43,863 nt of DNA from CAWINH01 sp963837425 (GCA_963837425.1 CAWINH010000010.1:1-43863), one strand, 5' to 3'; positions 15,459 through 24,138 are shown, counted from the first letter of the stretch. A program made the numbers and translations. The notes: generated from the sequence alone by a model not told the origin.

Positions 15459-16520
15459 TCAGCCCTCGACGGTGATGGGCTGCTCCTCGCCTTCCGCGAG
15501 TCCCTGCGCCTCCGCGTCCCAGAACGTCATCTCCTCGACCAGCTGGACTTCGGACGAGAAGAGCGCACCCACGCTCTCGCCGCGGTGGATCCGCTTGATC
15601 GCCTCCCCGAAGAGTGGCGCCACCGAAAGGACCGACAGCTTGCTGCGGTCCGCGTCCGGCGGCAGCGGGACGGTGTCGGTGATGATCACTTCCTGCAGCG
15701 GGCTCGCGGTGATACGGTCCAGCGAGTCGCCGCTGAACACGCCGTGGGTCGCGCAGCTGTAGACCTCGCGCGCGCCCTCCGCCACGAGCGCGTCCGTGGC
15801 CTCCATGAGGGAACCGGCGGTGTCGATCTCATCGTCGATGATGACCGCGGTCTTGCCCTCGACTTCACCGATGACGTTCATCAGCTCGGTCTTGTCCTCG
15901 TTCCCCAGCCGCCGCTTCTCGACGATGGCCAGCGGGGCCTGGAGGATCTCCGCGAAGTTGCGGGCCTTCTTCGCGAACCCCAGCTCGGCCACCACGACCA
16001 TGTCGTCGAGGTCCTTGGCCTTGATGTATCGGCTCAGGATGTTCACCGCCGTCAGCTCATCCACCGGGATGCTGAAGAACCCCTGGATCTGACCCTGGTG
16101 GAGGTCCATGGTCAGGACCCGATCCGCGCCTGCGACGGTCAGCATGTCCGCCACCAGGCGCGCGGTGATGGGGACCCGCGGCTGGTCCTTCTTGTCGGAG
16201 CGCCCGTAGCTGTAATAGGGCATCACGGCCGTGATACGCCCGGCGCTCGCCCGCTTGAAGGCGTCGATCATGATCAGGAGCTCCATGATCGCGTCGTTCA
16301 CCGGCCGGGAGGTGGGCTGGACGAGGAAGACGTCCTGCTCGCGGACGTTCTCCATCACCTGCACGAAGATGTTGTCGTTCGCGAACTTGAACACCTTCGC
16401 CTGGCCAAGGTGCGTCCGCAGGTAGCGGCAGATCTTCCTGGAGAGCGGCTTGTTCGCATTGCCGGTGTAGATGCTGAACTCGTCGGCATACACGTCGATC
16501 TCTCCGATGGCGTCGCCCAC
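15459..16520 (-). CDS. prs: Ribose-phosphate pyrophosphokinase (PRPP synthetase)
   Basis: 353 residues. It shows the ATP-binding NDNIFVQVMENVREQDVFLVQ, the Tyr/Arg loop MPYYSYGRSDKK, the metal-binding MDLHQGQIQGFF and the PRPP loop VIIDDEIDTAGS. It makes PRPP for nucleotide, His and Trp synthesis. The segment usually written SPDxGxxxRAR reads AELGFAKKARNF, with the Asp replaced by Glu and one residue missing. The C-terminus has an acidic tail. GTG 16520 is the longest start; GTG 16493, with GGAGAG six bases before it, is a good alternative. It is the last gene of the par-gyr operon, 38 bases after gyrA. Confidence 0.94.
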   Translation of the reverse strand: MGDAIGEIDVYADEFSIYTGNANKPLSRKICRYLRTHLGQAKVFKFANDNIFVQVMENVREQDVFLVQPTSRPVNDAIMELLIMIDAFKRASAGRITAVMPYYSYGRSDKKDQPRVPITARLVADMLTVAGADRVLTMDLHQGQIQGFFSIPVDELTAVNILSRYIKAKDLDDMVVVAELGFAKKARNFAEILQAPLAIVEKRRLGNEDKTELMNVIGEVEGKTAVIIDDEIDTAGSLMEATDALVAEGAREVYSCATHGVFSGDSLDRITASPLQEVIITDTVPLPPDADRSKLSVLSVAPLFGEAIKRIHRGESVGALFSSEVQLVEEMTFWDAEAQGLAEGEEQPITVEG

Positions 16521-16558
16521 GAGGCGATTCTACCCGCTGGGGAGCGGCGGGCGGTCGC

Positions 16559-19072
16559 TCAAGGCTCGGGCTCCGGCATCGGCTCGGGAGGGCCTTCGTC
16601 GACGAAGACCGATACCGATACGATCCGATCGCCTTCGGCGGGCTTCATGACGGTCACCCCGCGCGAGGCGCGCCGATAGCGATTCACGCTGCTCACCACC
16701 GTGCGCAGGATCGTGCCCTCCTCGGTGATCACCATCATCTCCTCGTCCTCGAGGCCGACGACCCGCACCGCCGCGACGTCCCCGGTCTCCTCGTTCAGCG
16801 AGTTCGCGATCACGCCCCCCGTGGCGCGATGCTTGACCGGGAACTCGTCGAGGACGGTGCGCTTGCCGAATCCCTGCTCGGTCACGACGAGCAGCTCGCC
16901 GTCCGGAACCACGATCGCCATCCCGATCACCTCGTCCCCCTTGTGGAGCCGGATCCCGGTCACCCCGCGGGTATCGCGACCCATCGAGCGCACCTCGTGC
17001 TCGTGGAAGCGAGCCGCCTGCCCCTTGCGGGTGGCGAGGATGATGTCGTCCTGCCCGTCGGTGAGCCCCACCCATCGGAGCTCGTCGCCGTCGATGAGGC
17101 TGATGGCGATGAGGCCGTTGGCCCGGATCTTCGCGTACTCGGCGAGCGAGGTCTTCTTGATCATCCCGCGCTTGGTGGCCATCACCATGTAGTGGCCCGG
17201 CTCGAACTGCGGGAGGGTGATGAGCGCGCTCACGTACTCGCCGGCGTCGACCTGCACGCCGGGGAGGTTGATGATCGGGAGCCCCTTCGCCTGGCGAGTC
17301 GCCTCGGGCAGGGTGTGGACCCGGGTGATGAAGACGCGGCCGCGGTTCGTGAAGAAGAGGATGTAGTCGTGCGTGTTCGCAACCCGCAGGTGGCGGACCG
17401 CGTCCTCCTCGCGCGTGATCATCGCCAGCTTGCCCTTGCCCCCGCGGCGCTGGGATCGGAACGTGCCGATCTGCTGGCGCTTGATGTAACCCCGCTGGCT
17501 GAGGGTCACGACGACGTCCTCGGCGGCCACCAGGTCCTCGGCGGTCAGCTCGCGGTTGGCATCGGCCTGGATGCGGGTCTTGCGGTCGTCCCCGTACTTC
17601 TCCTCGACCTCGATGAGCTCCTGGCTGATGACGCTCAGGATCTTGCGGGGATTGGCGAGCAGGTCCTCGAGCTCGCCGATGAGCCGGATCACCGACTCGT
17701 ACTCGTCCTCGATCTTCTTCCGTTCGAGCGCGGCGAGCCGCCGCAGCTGCATCTCGAGGATCGCGTTGGCCTGCGCCTCGGAGAGCTTGAAGCGGGTCAT
17801 CAGGGCCTGCCGCGCCGCGTCGACGTCGGCGGCGGCCCGAATCGTGGCGATCACCTCGTCGAGGTTGTCGAGGGCGACCTTCAGCCCCTCGAGGATGTGG
17901 GCCCGCTCCCTGGCGCGTGCCAGGTCGAACTCCGCGCGACGGCGGACGACCTCGCGCCGGTAGTTCACGTAGTGCTGGAGCATGCTCTTCAGGCCGAGCG
18001 TCTGCGGCTGGCCGTCCACCAGGCTCAGCATGTTCGCGCTGAAGCTCGTCTGCAGCGCGGTGTGCTTGAAGAGCTGGGCCATGACCGTGTGCGGCGAGCC
18101 GTCGCGCTTCACCTCGACGACGATCCGCATCCCGTCCCTGTCGCTTTCGTCGCGAATGTCGCTAACGTCCGTAATGCGCTTCGCGCCGACGAGATCCGCC
18201 ATCTTCTCGATCAACGTCGTCTTGTTGACCTGGTAGGGCAGCTCGGTGATGACCACCGCCATCCGGCCGGGGCGCACCTCCTCGAAGATGACCTGCCCTC
18301 GGATCACGATCCTGCCGCGACCGGTTGCATACATGTGGCGAATCGCGTCGATCCGCTCCTTCTCGCCGGTCAGCGTATTGCGCTGCTCCTCGTAGCGGAA
18401 GATCGTGCCGCCAGTCGGGAAGTCGGGGCCCTGCACGATGCCGGCCAGCTCGTCGACGGTCAGGTCCGGGTTCTCGATCAGCTGGCGGATCGCCTGGCTC
18501 ACCTCGCGGAGGTTGTGCGGCGGGACGTTGGTCGCCATCCCGACCGCGATCCCCGAGCTGCCGTTCACGAGGAGGTTGGGGAGCTTCGAGGGCAGCACCA
18601 CCGGCTGACGAAGCCGGCCGTCGTAGTTCTCGTCGAAGTCGACCGTCTCCTTGTCGATGTCGGCCAGCATCTCGTCGCTGATGGCGGCCATCCGGGCCTC
18701 GGTGTAGCGCATGGCGGCGGGAGGATCGCCATCGATGGAGCCGAAGTTGCCCTGCCCGTCAACGAGCGGGTAGCGCAGGCTGAAGTCCTGGGCCATCCGC
18801 ACGAGCGTCTCGTACAGCGCCAAGTCGCCGTGTGGGTGGTACTTGGCCATCGTTTCGCCGACGATGCCGGCACACTTCCGATAGGCGGCCGTCGAGCGCA
18901 GGCCCATCTCCTGCATCGTGTAGAGGATCCGGCGATGGACGGGCTTGAGGCCGTCCCGCACGTCGGGCAGTGCGCGGCTGACGATGACGCTCATCGCGTA
19001 GTCGAGGTACGCGGTGCGCATCTCGTCCTCGATCGGCACCGGCCGGATCGTTCCCGTTCGCTCCATCTCCAT
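16559..19072 (-). CDS. gyrA: DNA gyrase subunit A
   Basis: 837 residues with the cleavage-religation domain (catalytic Tyr123 in AAMRYTEARM) and a C-terminal beta-pinwheel carrying the GyrA box QRRGGKG, which separates gyrase from topoisomerase IV. The quinolone-determining region reads HGDLALYE. Position 84 (E. coli Ser83) is Leu and position 88 (E. coli Asp87) is Glu. The tail is acidic and Pro/Glu-rich. It lies 41 bases after a thioesterase gene in the same operon as gyrB. Confidence 0.98.
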   Translation of the reverse strand: MEMERTGTIRPVPIEDEMRTAYLDYAMSVIVSRALPDVRDGLKPVHRRILYTMQEMGLRSTAAYRKCAGIVGETMAKYHPHGDLALYETLVRMAQDFSLRYPLVDGQGNFGSIDGDPPAAMRYTEARMAAISDEMLADIDKETVDFDENYDGRLRQPVVLPSKLPNLLVNGSSGIAVGMATNVPPHNLREVSQAIRQLIENPDLTVDELAGIVQGPDFPTGGTIFRYEEQRNTLTGEKERIDAIRHMYATGRGRIVIRGQVIFEEVRPGRMAVVITELPYQVNKTTLIEKMADLVGAKRITDVSDIRDESDRDGMRIVVEVKRDGSPHTVMAQLFKHTALQTSFSANMLSLVDGQPQTLGLKSMLQHYVNYRREVVRRRAEFDLARARERAHILEGLKVALDNLDEVIATIRAAADVDAARQALMTRFKLSEAQANAILEMQLRRLAALERKKIEDEYESVIRLIGELEDLLANPRKILSVISQELIEVEEKYGDDRKTRIQADANRELTAEDLVAAEDVVVTLSQRGYIKRQQIGTFRSQRRGGKGKLAMITREEDAVRHLRVANTHDYILFFTNRGRVFITRVHTLPEATRQAKGLPIINLPGVQVDAGEYVSALITLPQFEPGHYMVMATKRGMIKKTSLAEYAKIRANGLIAISLIDGDELRWVGLTDGQDDIILATRKGQAARFHEHEVRSMGRDTRGVTGIRLHKGDEVIGMAIVVPDGELLVVTEQGFGKRTVLDEFPVKHRATGGVIANSLNEETGDVAAVRVVGLEDEEMMVITEEGTILRTVVSSVNRYRRASRGVTVMKPAEGDRIVSVSVFVDEGPPEPMPEPEP

Positions 19073-19113
19073 GGGTCTGGTCGTCTACCTCGTCGTCAGT
19101 GTCGCGTTTGTCG

Positions 19114-19632
19114 TCATCTTGTGTCGCCGGGCGGCATCCCGTACCGCTCCTTCAGCAGCGCCTTCTCCCGCGGGGACGCGCCGAGGAATCGGCCCTCGGC
19201 CTCGGCCACCAGGCGGCCATCGTCTGCGCGAACCTCGCCGCGAACCTCGTAGATCCGTCGCCGGCGGCCCGTCACCCGGCCGGTGGCGGTGAGCGTTTCG
19301 CCGGGGTTGGCCGGCGATCGATAGCGGACGTGCATCTCGGCGGTCACCGCCCACGAGTCGTAGCTCGACGGAGCCCAGGCCATGACCTCGTCGAGCAGCG
19401 TGGCGAGCAGGCCGCCATGGACCTTGCCCTCCCAGCCCACGAAGTCGTCCCCGGGAACCCAGCTCGTGCGCGCGAAACCCTCGCCGAGCTCTATCTCGAG
19501 CCGCATCCCGATGGGGTTCGTGCTGCCGCACGCGAAGCAGTTGTGATCCGCGAAGGCGTAGCGGCGTCCATCCCGCCCGACGATCGCGCGGCTCGAGCCG
19601 ATGCCGGAGGGAGCCCCGTCGACGGCTCTCAC
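19114..19632 (-). CDS. PaaI-like hotdog-fold thioesterase
   Basis: 172 residues. The N-terminal CFACGSTNPIGMRLE and the central KVHGGLLATLLDEVMAW are the conserved elements of the PaaI/4HBT hotdog family. The latter holds the HGG loop and the catalytic acid. It probably hydrolyses an acyl-CoA thioester; the substrate is unknown. It starts with GTG 19632, overlapping the preceding stop as GTGA, and lies inside the gyrB-gyrA operon with no evident functional link. Confidence 0.85.
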   Translation of the reverse strand: MRAVDGAPSGIGSSRAIVGRDGRRYAFADHNCFACGSTNPIGMRLEIELGEGFARTSWVPGDDFVGWEGKVHGGLLATLLDEVMAWAPSSYDSWAVTAEMHVRYRSPANPGETLTATGRVTGRRRRIYEVRGEVRADDGRLVAEAEGRFLGASPREKALLKERYGMPPGDTR

Positions 19633-19883
19633 CAGTCGCTGGCCCCCGGGCCGCTGTCATCCCAGTAGTCCGCCTCGAAGTCGTCGTCCCGGGAGCGGCG
19701 CAGGCAGTGGTCGGCGATCGCCAGGGCGAACGCGTGGCTCACGGCGTAGCCGTCTCGCAGGAAGTTCACCGCGTCACGGCGTTCGCCCACGCCATTCGCC
19801 TCGAGCAGCTCGCACCACTCGTCGAGGCTGCGGCCTGTCTTGCTGGCGACCTGGCGGATGTCGGCGGCGTGTCTCGATGGCAT
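19629..19883 (-). CDS. DUF4287-like small protein
   Basis: 84 residues. SKTGRSLDEWCELLEANGV followed by a helical segment with AVSHAFALAIADHC resembles DUF4287 proteins, in which TGK(S/T)xxEW opens a small helical domain. The C-terminus is strongly acidic (RDDDFEADYWDDSG). Function unknown. It lies 17 bases after gyrB and is translationally coupled to the thioesterase gene. Confidence 0.7.
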   Translation of the reverse strand: MPSRHAADIRQVASKTGRSLDEWCELLEANGVGERRDAVNFLRDGYAVSHAFALAIADHCLRRSRDDDFEADYWDDSGPGASDW

Positions 19884-19900
19884 CGGTCGTTCTCCGAAGC

Positions 19901-21880
19901 TCAGATATCCAGGTTGCGGACTTTGCGAGCCTCGCCGCGAATGAAGTCGCGTCGGGGCTCCACTCGCTCGCCCATCAACGTGCTGAAGAGGTCGTCCGCC
20001 TCGGCGGCGTCACCGATCTCCACCCGTAGCAGCGTGCGCGTGTCCGGGTTCATCGTCGTCTCCCACAGCTGTTCGGGGTTCATCTCGCCCAGGCCCTTGA
20101 AACGCTGGACGGTGACGTTCTTCGTGCGACCGTCGCGGCTCATCTCCTTGACGATCTGGTCGCGCTCCTTGTCGTTGGCCGCGTAGCGGGTCGTCTTTCC
20201 GGTGCTGACCCGGTACAGCGGCGGTTGGCAGAGGTAGAGGTACCCGTGTTCGATGATCTCCGGCATGTGCCGGAAGAAGAAGGTGAGCAGCAGCGTGCTG
20301 ATGTGCGCGCCGTCGACATCGGCGTCGGACAGCAGGCAGACCTTCTGGTAGCGCAGCTTGGTCAGATCGAAGGTCTCGCCGATGCCGGCGCCCAGGGCGA
20401 TGACCAGCGGTCGGATCTTGTCCGAGCTCAGGACGCGATCGATGCGCGCCTTCTCGACGTTCAGCATCTTGCCGAACATGGGCAGGATCGCCTGGAAGCG
20501 CCGATCGCGGCCCTGTTTCGCCGAGCCGCCGGCGGAGTCGCCCTCGACGATGTAGAGCTCGCTGCGGGAGGGGTCCCGCTCCTGGCAGTCCGCGAGCTTG
20601 CCGGGCAGCGCCATCCCTTCGAGGGCTCCCTTGCGGATGACGAGGTCGCGCGCCTTGCGGGCCGCCTCGCGCGCGCGCGCCGCGGTGAGGCACTTCTCGA
20701 TGATGCGTCGCCCGTCCGCGGGGTTCTCCTCGAGATGCTGCGTGATGCCGTCGGTGAGGACCGTCTGCACCGCGCCCTTGACGTCGGCGTTCCCGAGCTT
20801 TGCCTTCGTCTGGCCCTCGAACTGGGGATCCGTGAGCTTCACGCTGATGACTGCGGTGAGGCCCTCGCGGACGTCGTCCCCGGAGAGGTTGGCCTCCTTG
20901 TCGGAGAGCGTGCCGGACTTCCGCGCCCAGTCGTTGAGCGAGCCGGTGAGCGCGGCGCGGAAGCCGGTCACGTGTGTCCCGCCGTCCACGGTGTGGATGT
21001 TGTTCGCGAAGGCGAGGACGTTCTCGGCGAACCCCTCGTGGTACTGGAGCGCCACCTCGACCATCGTCGACTCGACCTTGCGCTCGACGTAGATCGGCTT
21101 CGGATGCAGCGTCGTCCGGCGACGGTTCAGGTGCCGGACGAAGCTCGTCAGGCCGCCCTCGAAGAAGAAGTTCTTCTCGCGATCGATGCGCTCGTCGACG
21201 AGGCGGATCCAGAGCCCCTTGTTCAGGTACGCGGACTCCCGAAGCCGGGTCGAGATCATCTCCCACGAGAAGTCCAGTGTCTCGAAGATCGTCGGGTCCG
21301 GGGTGAAGAAGGTGCGGGTCCCGTGGCGGCGGTTCCATGCCGGGTCAAGGCCGCGGTTCGCCTCCGCCATCGAGCCCGACTGGCGGACCGGCCCCTTCGG
21401 CGCACCACCGTCGTGGTACTCCTGGACCCAGCGCTTGCCATCGCGCAGTACCTCGACACGCATCGAGGTCGAGAGCGCGTTCACGACGCTGACCCCCACG
21501 CCGTGGAGCCCGCCGGACACCTTGTAGCCGCCGCCGCCGAACTTCCCACCGGCGTGGAGCACGGTGTGCACGACCTCGAGGGCGTCCTTCCCCGATGAAT
21601 GCTTTCCAACCGGAATGCCACGCCCGTCGTCCACGACCTCGACCTGGCCGTTGTGGATCGTAACGTCGATCCGGGTCGCGACGTTGGCCATCGCCTCGTC
21701 GATGCTGTTGTCGACGACCTCCCAGACCAGCTGGTGCAGGCCGCGGGCATCGGTCGAGCCGATGTACATTCCGGGCCGCTTGCGCACGGCCTGGAGGCCC
21801 TCCAGGACCTGGATGTTGGCGGCGGTGTAGTCCGAGACCGCCCTGGATCGGCGCGTCTTGCGCGCGGGCTGGACGGTCAT
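19901..21880 (-). CDS. gyrB: DNA gyrase subunit B
   Basis: 659 residues. GHKL ATPase motifs are VWEVVDNSIDEAMA, DDGRGIPVG and GGLHGVGVSVVNALS. The TOPRIM domain has YIVEGDSAGGSAKQGRDRR and SDADVDGAHI, and the C-terminus has QRFKGLGEMNPEQLWETTMNP. The length matches Gram-positive-type GyrB without the proteobacterial insert. ATG 21880 overlaps the parB stop as ATGA, so gyrB is coupled to the partition genes. Confidence 0.98.
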   Translation of the reverse strand: MTVQPARKTRRSRAVSDYTAANIQVLEGLQAVRKRPGMYIGSTDARGLHQLVWEVVDNSIDEAMANVATRIDVTIHNGQVEVVDDGRGIPVGKHSSGKDALEVVHTVLHAGGKFGGGGYKVSGGLHGVGVSVVNALSTSMRVEVLRDGKRWVQEYHDGGAPKGPVRQSGSMAEANRGLDPAWNRRHGTRTFFTPDPTIFETLDFSWEMISTRLRESAYLNKGLWIRLVDERIDREKNFFFEGGLTSFVRHLNRRRTTLHPKPIYVERKVESTMVEVALQYHEGFAENVLAFANNIHTVDGGTHVTGFRAALTGSLNDWARKSGTLSDKEANLSGDDVREGLTAVISVKLTDPQFEGQTKAKLGNADVKGAVQTVLTDGITQHLEENPADGRRIIEKCLTAARAREAARKARDLVIRKGALEGMALPGKLADCQERDPSRSELYIVEGDSAGGSAKQGRDRRFQAILPMFGKMLNVEKARIDRVLSSDKIRPLVIALGAGIGETFDLTKLRYQKVCLLSDADVDGAHISTLLLTFFFRHMPEIIEHGYLYLCQPPLYRVSTGKTTRYAANDKERDQIVKEMSRDGRTKNVTVQRFKGLGEMNPEQLWETTMNPDTRTLLRVEIGDAAEADDLFSTLMGERVEPRRDFIRGEARKVRNLDI

Positions 21881-22797
21881 GCGCGCTCAGTCACCGGCTG
21901 CTCCTTCTCGTTGGGAACGGGTTCGACGGGGATTGCGGAGGCTGTCGCCTGAGCGCCGACCCCGCGCGTGATGATCGAGTAGATGCGGTCCAGCTCTTCG
22001 TCCGAGTAGAAGTTGATGACGAGCCGGCCGCCGCGGCGCGTGCGAACGATACCCACCTTGGTGGCCAGGATGCCGCGCAGTTGTGCCTCGAGGTCGGCGA
22101 GATCCTCGCTGATCGCGGGCCGGCGATGGGGGACCGGCGTCTCGCGCTTGCGACGCACGAGCTCCTCCGTCTGGCGCACCGAGAGGCGCCGCTCGAGCAC
22201 GACCTGGAGGACCGCTCGCTGCAGCTCAGCTACGGTGAGCGCGGCCAGCGCGCGACCATGGCCCTCGCTGATGCGGCCGTCCACGATCGCCTGGCGCGTT
22301 TCCGACGCCAGCTCCAGCAGGCGCAGCGCGTTCGAGATCGCCACCCGGCTCTTCCCGACCTCGTGAGCGACCGCCTCGTGCGAGAGGCCAAAGCGGTCGA
22401 TGAGCTCACGGTACGCGGCGGCCTCCTCGATCGGGTTCAGATCAGCGCGCTGTACGTTCTCGACGAGCGCCAGCTCGAGCGTCTGCGGGCCGGTCGACTC
22501 GCGGACCACGGCCGGAATCGCGCTCAGCCCCGCCTGGCGTGCGGCGCGCAGGCGCCGCTCGCCCGCGATGAGCTCCCAGGCGCCGTCGGCCGTCTCGCGG
22601 ACGATGACCGGCTGGAGGACGCCGTGCGCCGAGATCGAGGCGGCGAGGGCCGCGAGCTCATCGTCGTCGAAGCGGTCCCGGGGCTGGAGCGGGTTGCGGC
22701 GGATGCGGTCGATCGGGATCTCGCGTTGCGTCGCGCCTTCCGCCGGGCGCGGAATTAGCGCGTCGAGACCGCGGCCAAGGCCGAACGGCTTAGCCAC
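21877..22797 (-). CDS. parB: Chromosome partitioning protein ParB
   Basis: 306 residues starting AKPFGLGRGLDALIP. Features are the CTP-binding motif GERRLRAA, the ENVQRADLNPIEEA segment, a helix-turn-helix (SHEAVAHEVGKSRVAISNALRLL) for parS recognition and a C-terminal dimerisation region. GTG 22797 is the best start: it overlaps the parA end by eight bases and has GAGGTGG seven bases upstream. ParB loads at parS, slides as a CTP-dependent clamp and works with ParA in origin segregation. A parS-like site lies about 0.85 kb upstream at 23631. Confidence 0.95.
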   Translation of the reverse strand: MAKPFGLGRGLDALIPRPAEGATQREIPIDRIRRNPLQPRDRFDDDELAALAASISAHGVLQPVIVRETADGAWELIAGERRLRAARQAGLSAIPAVVRESTGPQTLELALVENVQRADLNPIEEAAAYRELIDRFGLSHEAVAHEVGKSRVAISNALRLLELASETRQAIVDGRISEGHGRALAALTVAELQRAVLQVVLERRLSVRQTEELVRRKRETPVPHRRPAISEDLADLEAQLRGILATKVGIVRTRRGGRLVINFYSDEELDRIYSIITRGVGAQATASAIPVEPVPNEKEQPVTERA

Positions 22798-23557
22798 GCG
22801 CGGCCACCTCGCCCGCAAGACGGTCATATGCAACCGCCCCGCGCGACGACGGGTCGTAGAGGGCGATCGGCAGCCCGTGGCTCGGCGCCTCTGCGAGCCG
22901 CACACTCCGCGGCACGACGGTGTCGTAGACGGTGCCGTCCATATGGCGGCGCACCTCGGCGGCCACCTGGGCGGAGAGATTCGTTCTCGCGTCGTACATC
23001 GTGAGAAGCACGCCGTCGACCTCCAGGCGGGGATTGAGGCTCTCGCGGACCCGTCGAATCGTGTTCACCAACTGGCTCAGGCCCTCCAGGGCGTAGTACT
23101 CGGTTTGGATCGGGATCAGGACCCCGTCCGCCGCGGTCAGGGCGTTCACCGTCAGCAGCCCCAGAGAGGGCGGACAGTCGATGAGCACTCGTTCGTACCG
23201 CCCCGCGAGCCCGGCGAGGCTCGCGGAGAGCCGCTGCTCGCGCGACGACATCGTCACCAGTTCCACCTCGGCTCCCGCCAGTGCGGAAGTGGACGGCACG
23301 AGGTCCAACCCGCCGACCGCCGTCCCCACCACGAGCTCGCCGATCGGCTCCCGGTGGATGAGCGCGTCATACACCGAGCGATCGAGCGTCCGCCGATCGA
23401 TTCCGAGCCCGCTGGTCGCGTTTCCCTGCGGGTCCAGGTCGACGACGAGCGTCGAGCTTCCGGAGAGGGCCAGATAGGCCGCCAGGTTGATCACGGTCGT
23501 CGTCTTGCCGACGCCGCCCTTCTGGTTTGTGCAGGCCGTGACCCTGACCACGAGCAC
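22790..23557 (-). CDS. parA: Chromosome partitioning ATPase ParA/Soj
   Basis: 255 residues with the deviant Walker A NQKGGVGKTTT, Walker A' LVVDLDPQGNATSGLG and Walker B VLIDCPPSLGLLT. The absence of an N-terminal DNA-binding domain makes it a chromosomal (Soj) type. GTG 23557 is the start. A TAGAAT box lies 28 bases upstream on the minus strand and a parS-like site further up, so autoregulation by ParB is plausible. It heads the run parA-parB-gyrB-DUF4287-thioesterase-gyrA-prs. Confidence 0.95.
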   Translation of the reverse strand: MLVVRVTACTNQKGGVGKTTTVINLAAYLALSGSSTLVVDLDPQGNATSGLGIDRRTLDRSVYDALIHREPIGELVVGTAVGGLDLVPSTSALAGAEVELVTMSSREQRLSASLAGLAGRYERVLIDCPPSLGLLTVNALTAADGVLIPIQTEYYALEGLSQLVNTIRRVRESLNPRLEVDGVLLTMYDARTNLSAQVAAEVRRHMDGTVYDTVVPRSVRLAEAPSHGLPIALYDPSSRGAVAYDRLAGEVAARG

Positions 23558-23585
23558 TCCGCAGCGAGTTCAGATGGGCACCGTC

Positions 23586-23591
23586 ATTCTA
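23586..23591 (-). promoter_or_regulatory. -10 box TAGAAT for the parA operon
   Basis: The minus strand reads CTGGTAGAATGACGG. The TG dinucleotide is one base too close for a textbook extended -10, and no -35 is recognisable. It is the only good -10 match in the 94 bases upstream of parA. Confidence 0.4.
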
Positions 23592-23630
23592 CCAGTTCGG
23601 GCCCTTATCGGCCGCTTATCGCCACGTGAT

Positions 23631-23646
23631 TGTTGCACGTGATACC
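23631..23646. promoter_or_regulatory. parS-like ParB-binding site
   Basis: TGTTGCACGTGATACC matches the bacterial parS consensus TGTTTCACGTGAAACA at 13 of 16 positions, including the central CACGTGA. A second CACGTGA lies at 23623-23629, and GTGAAACA, a perfect parS right half, lies at 23652-23659. The site is in the divergent region between parA and the LAGLIDADG-like gene. Confidence 0.6.
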
Positions 23647-23651
23647 TTACG

Positions 23652-24038
23652 GTGAAACAACTTGCGGAGGTGATTCCGATCCCGCGCCCCAGCGACCCGG
23701 CCACGGTCCCGACCGTCATGGCCACGCCATTCGAGATCGGTGCGCTCGTCGGCCTCCTGGTGGGTGAGGGCCACTTCGGCGGTGATGGTCGGATCCCGCA
23801 CGTGACCCTGCGCATGCACGTCCGGCACGAGCGGATGTTCCGCTGGCTCGTCGCTCACTTCGGCGGCAAGTTGTACGGGCCATATCACCACTCCGGCCGC
23901 AGCTACTTCCAGTGGATGGCTCGCGGCGCCTATCTTCGAGAGGTGCTCGTCCCGTTGCTCGACGCGCACCTGCGACCCGAGCTGGACGGCCATGCCTGGC
24001 AGCGCTATCGGGCCATGAAGGAGCGCTATCGGCTCTGA
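23652..24038 (+). CDS. Small LAGLIDADG-like protein
   Basis: Up to 128 residues. IGALVGLLVGEGHFGGDG followed by VTLRMHVRHERMFRWLVAHFGGKL and later YLREVLVPLLDAHL has the layout of one LAGLIDADG repeat: the core helix with its acidic residue, beta strands, then a helix. Such units occur in homing endonucleases and in domesticated DNA-binding proteins such as WhiA. It is free-standing, with no intron or intein context, and transcribed divergently from parA. GTG 23652 is inside the parS-like region. ATG 23718 still keeps the motif, and a consensus GGAGGTGA at 23666 would fit an ATC start at 23679. Confidence 0.65.
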   Translation: MKQLAEVIPIPRPSDPATVPTVMATPFEIGALVGLLVGEGHFGGDGRIPHVTLRMHVRHERMFRWLVAHFGGKLYGPYHHSGRSYFQWMARGAYLREVLVPLLDAHLRPELDGHAWQRYRAMKERYRL

Positions 24039-24051
24039 GCGACGCCCTCGG

Positions 24052-24057
24052 TATACT
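24052..24057 (+). promoter_or_regulatory. -10 box TATACT of the mreD-mrdA-rodA operon
   Basis: TCGGTATACT lies about 50 bases before the mreD coding region. The same decamer TCGGTATACT occurs upstream of the ATP synthase operon at 39623-39632. No clear -35 is seen. Confidence 0.5.
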
Positions 24058-24138
24058 GCGATTCGGAACCTGTTCCGCGGCGCTATCGGGTCGACCAGGG
24101 GGCACCTCATCTCGTACACCAGCGTCCTCATCGCCGTC

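Noticed and set aside
15459..23660. Chromosomal replication origin next to parAB/gyrBA
   Set aside because: No dnaA, dnaN or cluster of DnaA boxes is present. Only loose TTATCGNCC-like matches occur near 23605-23622.
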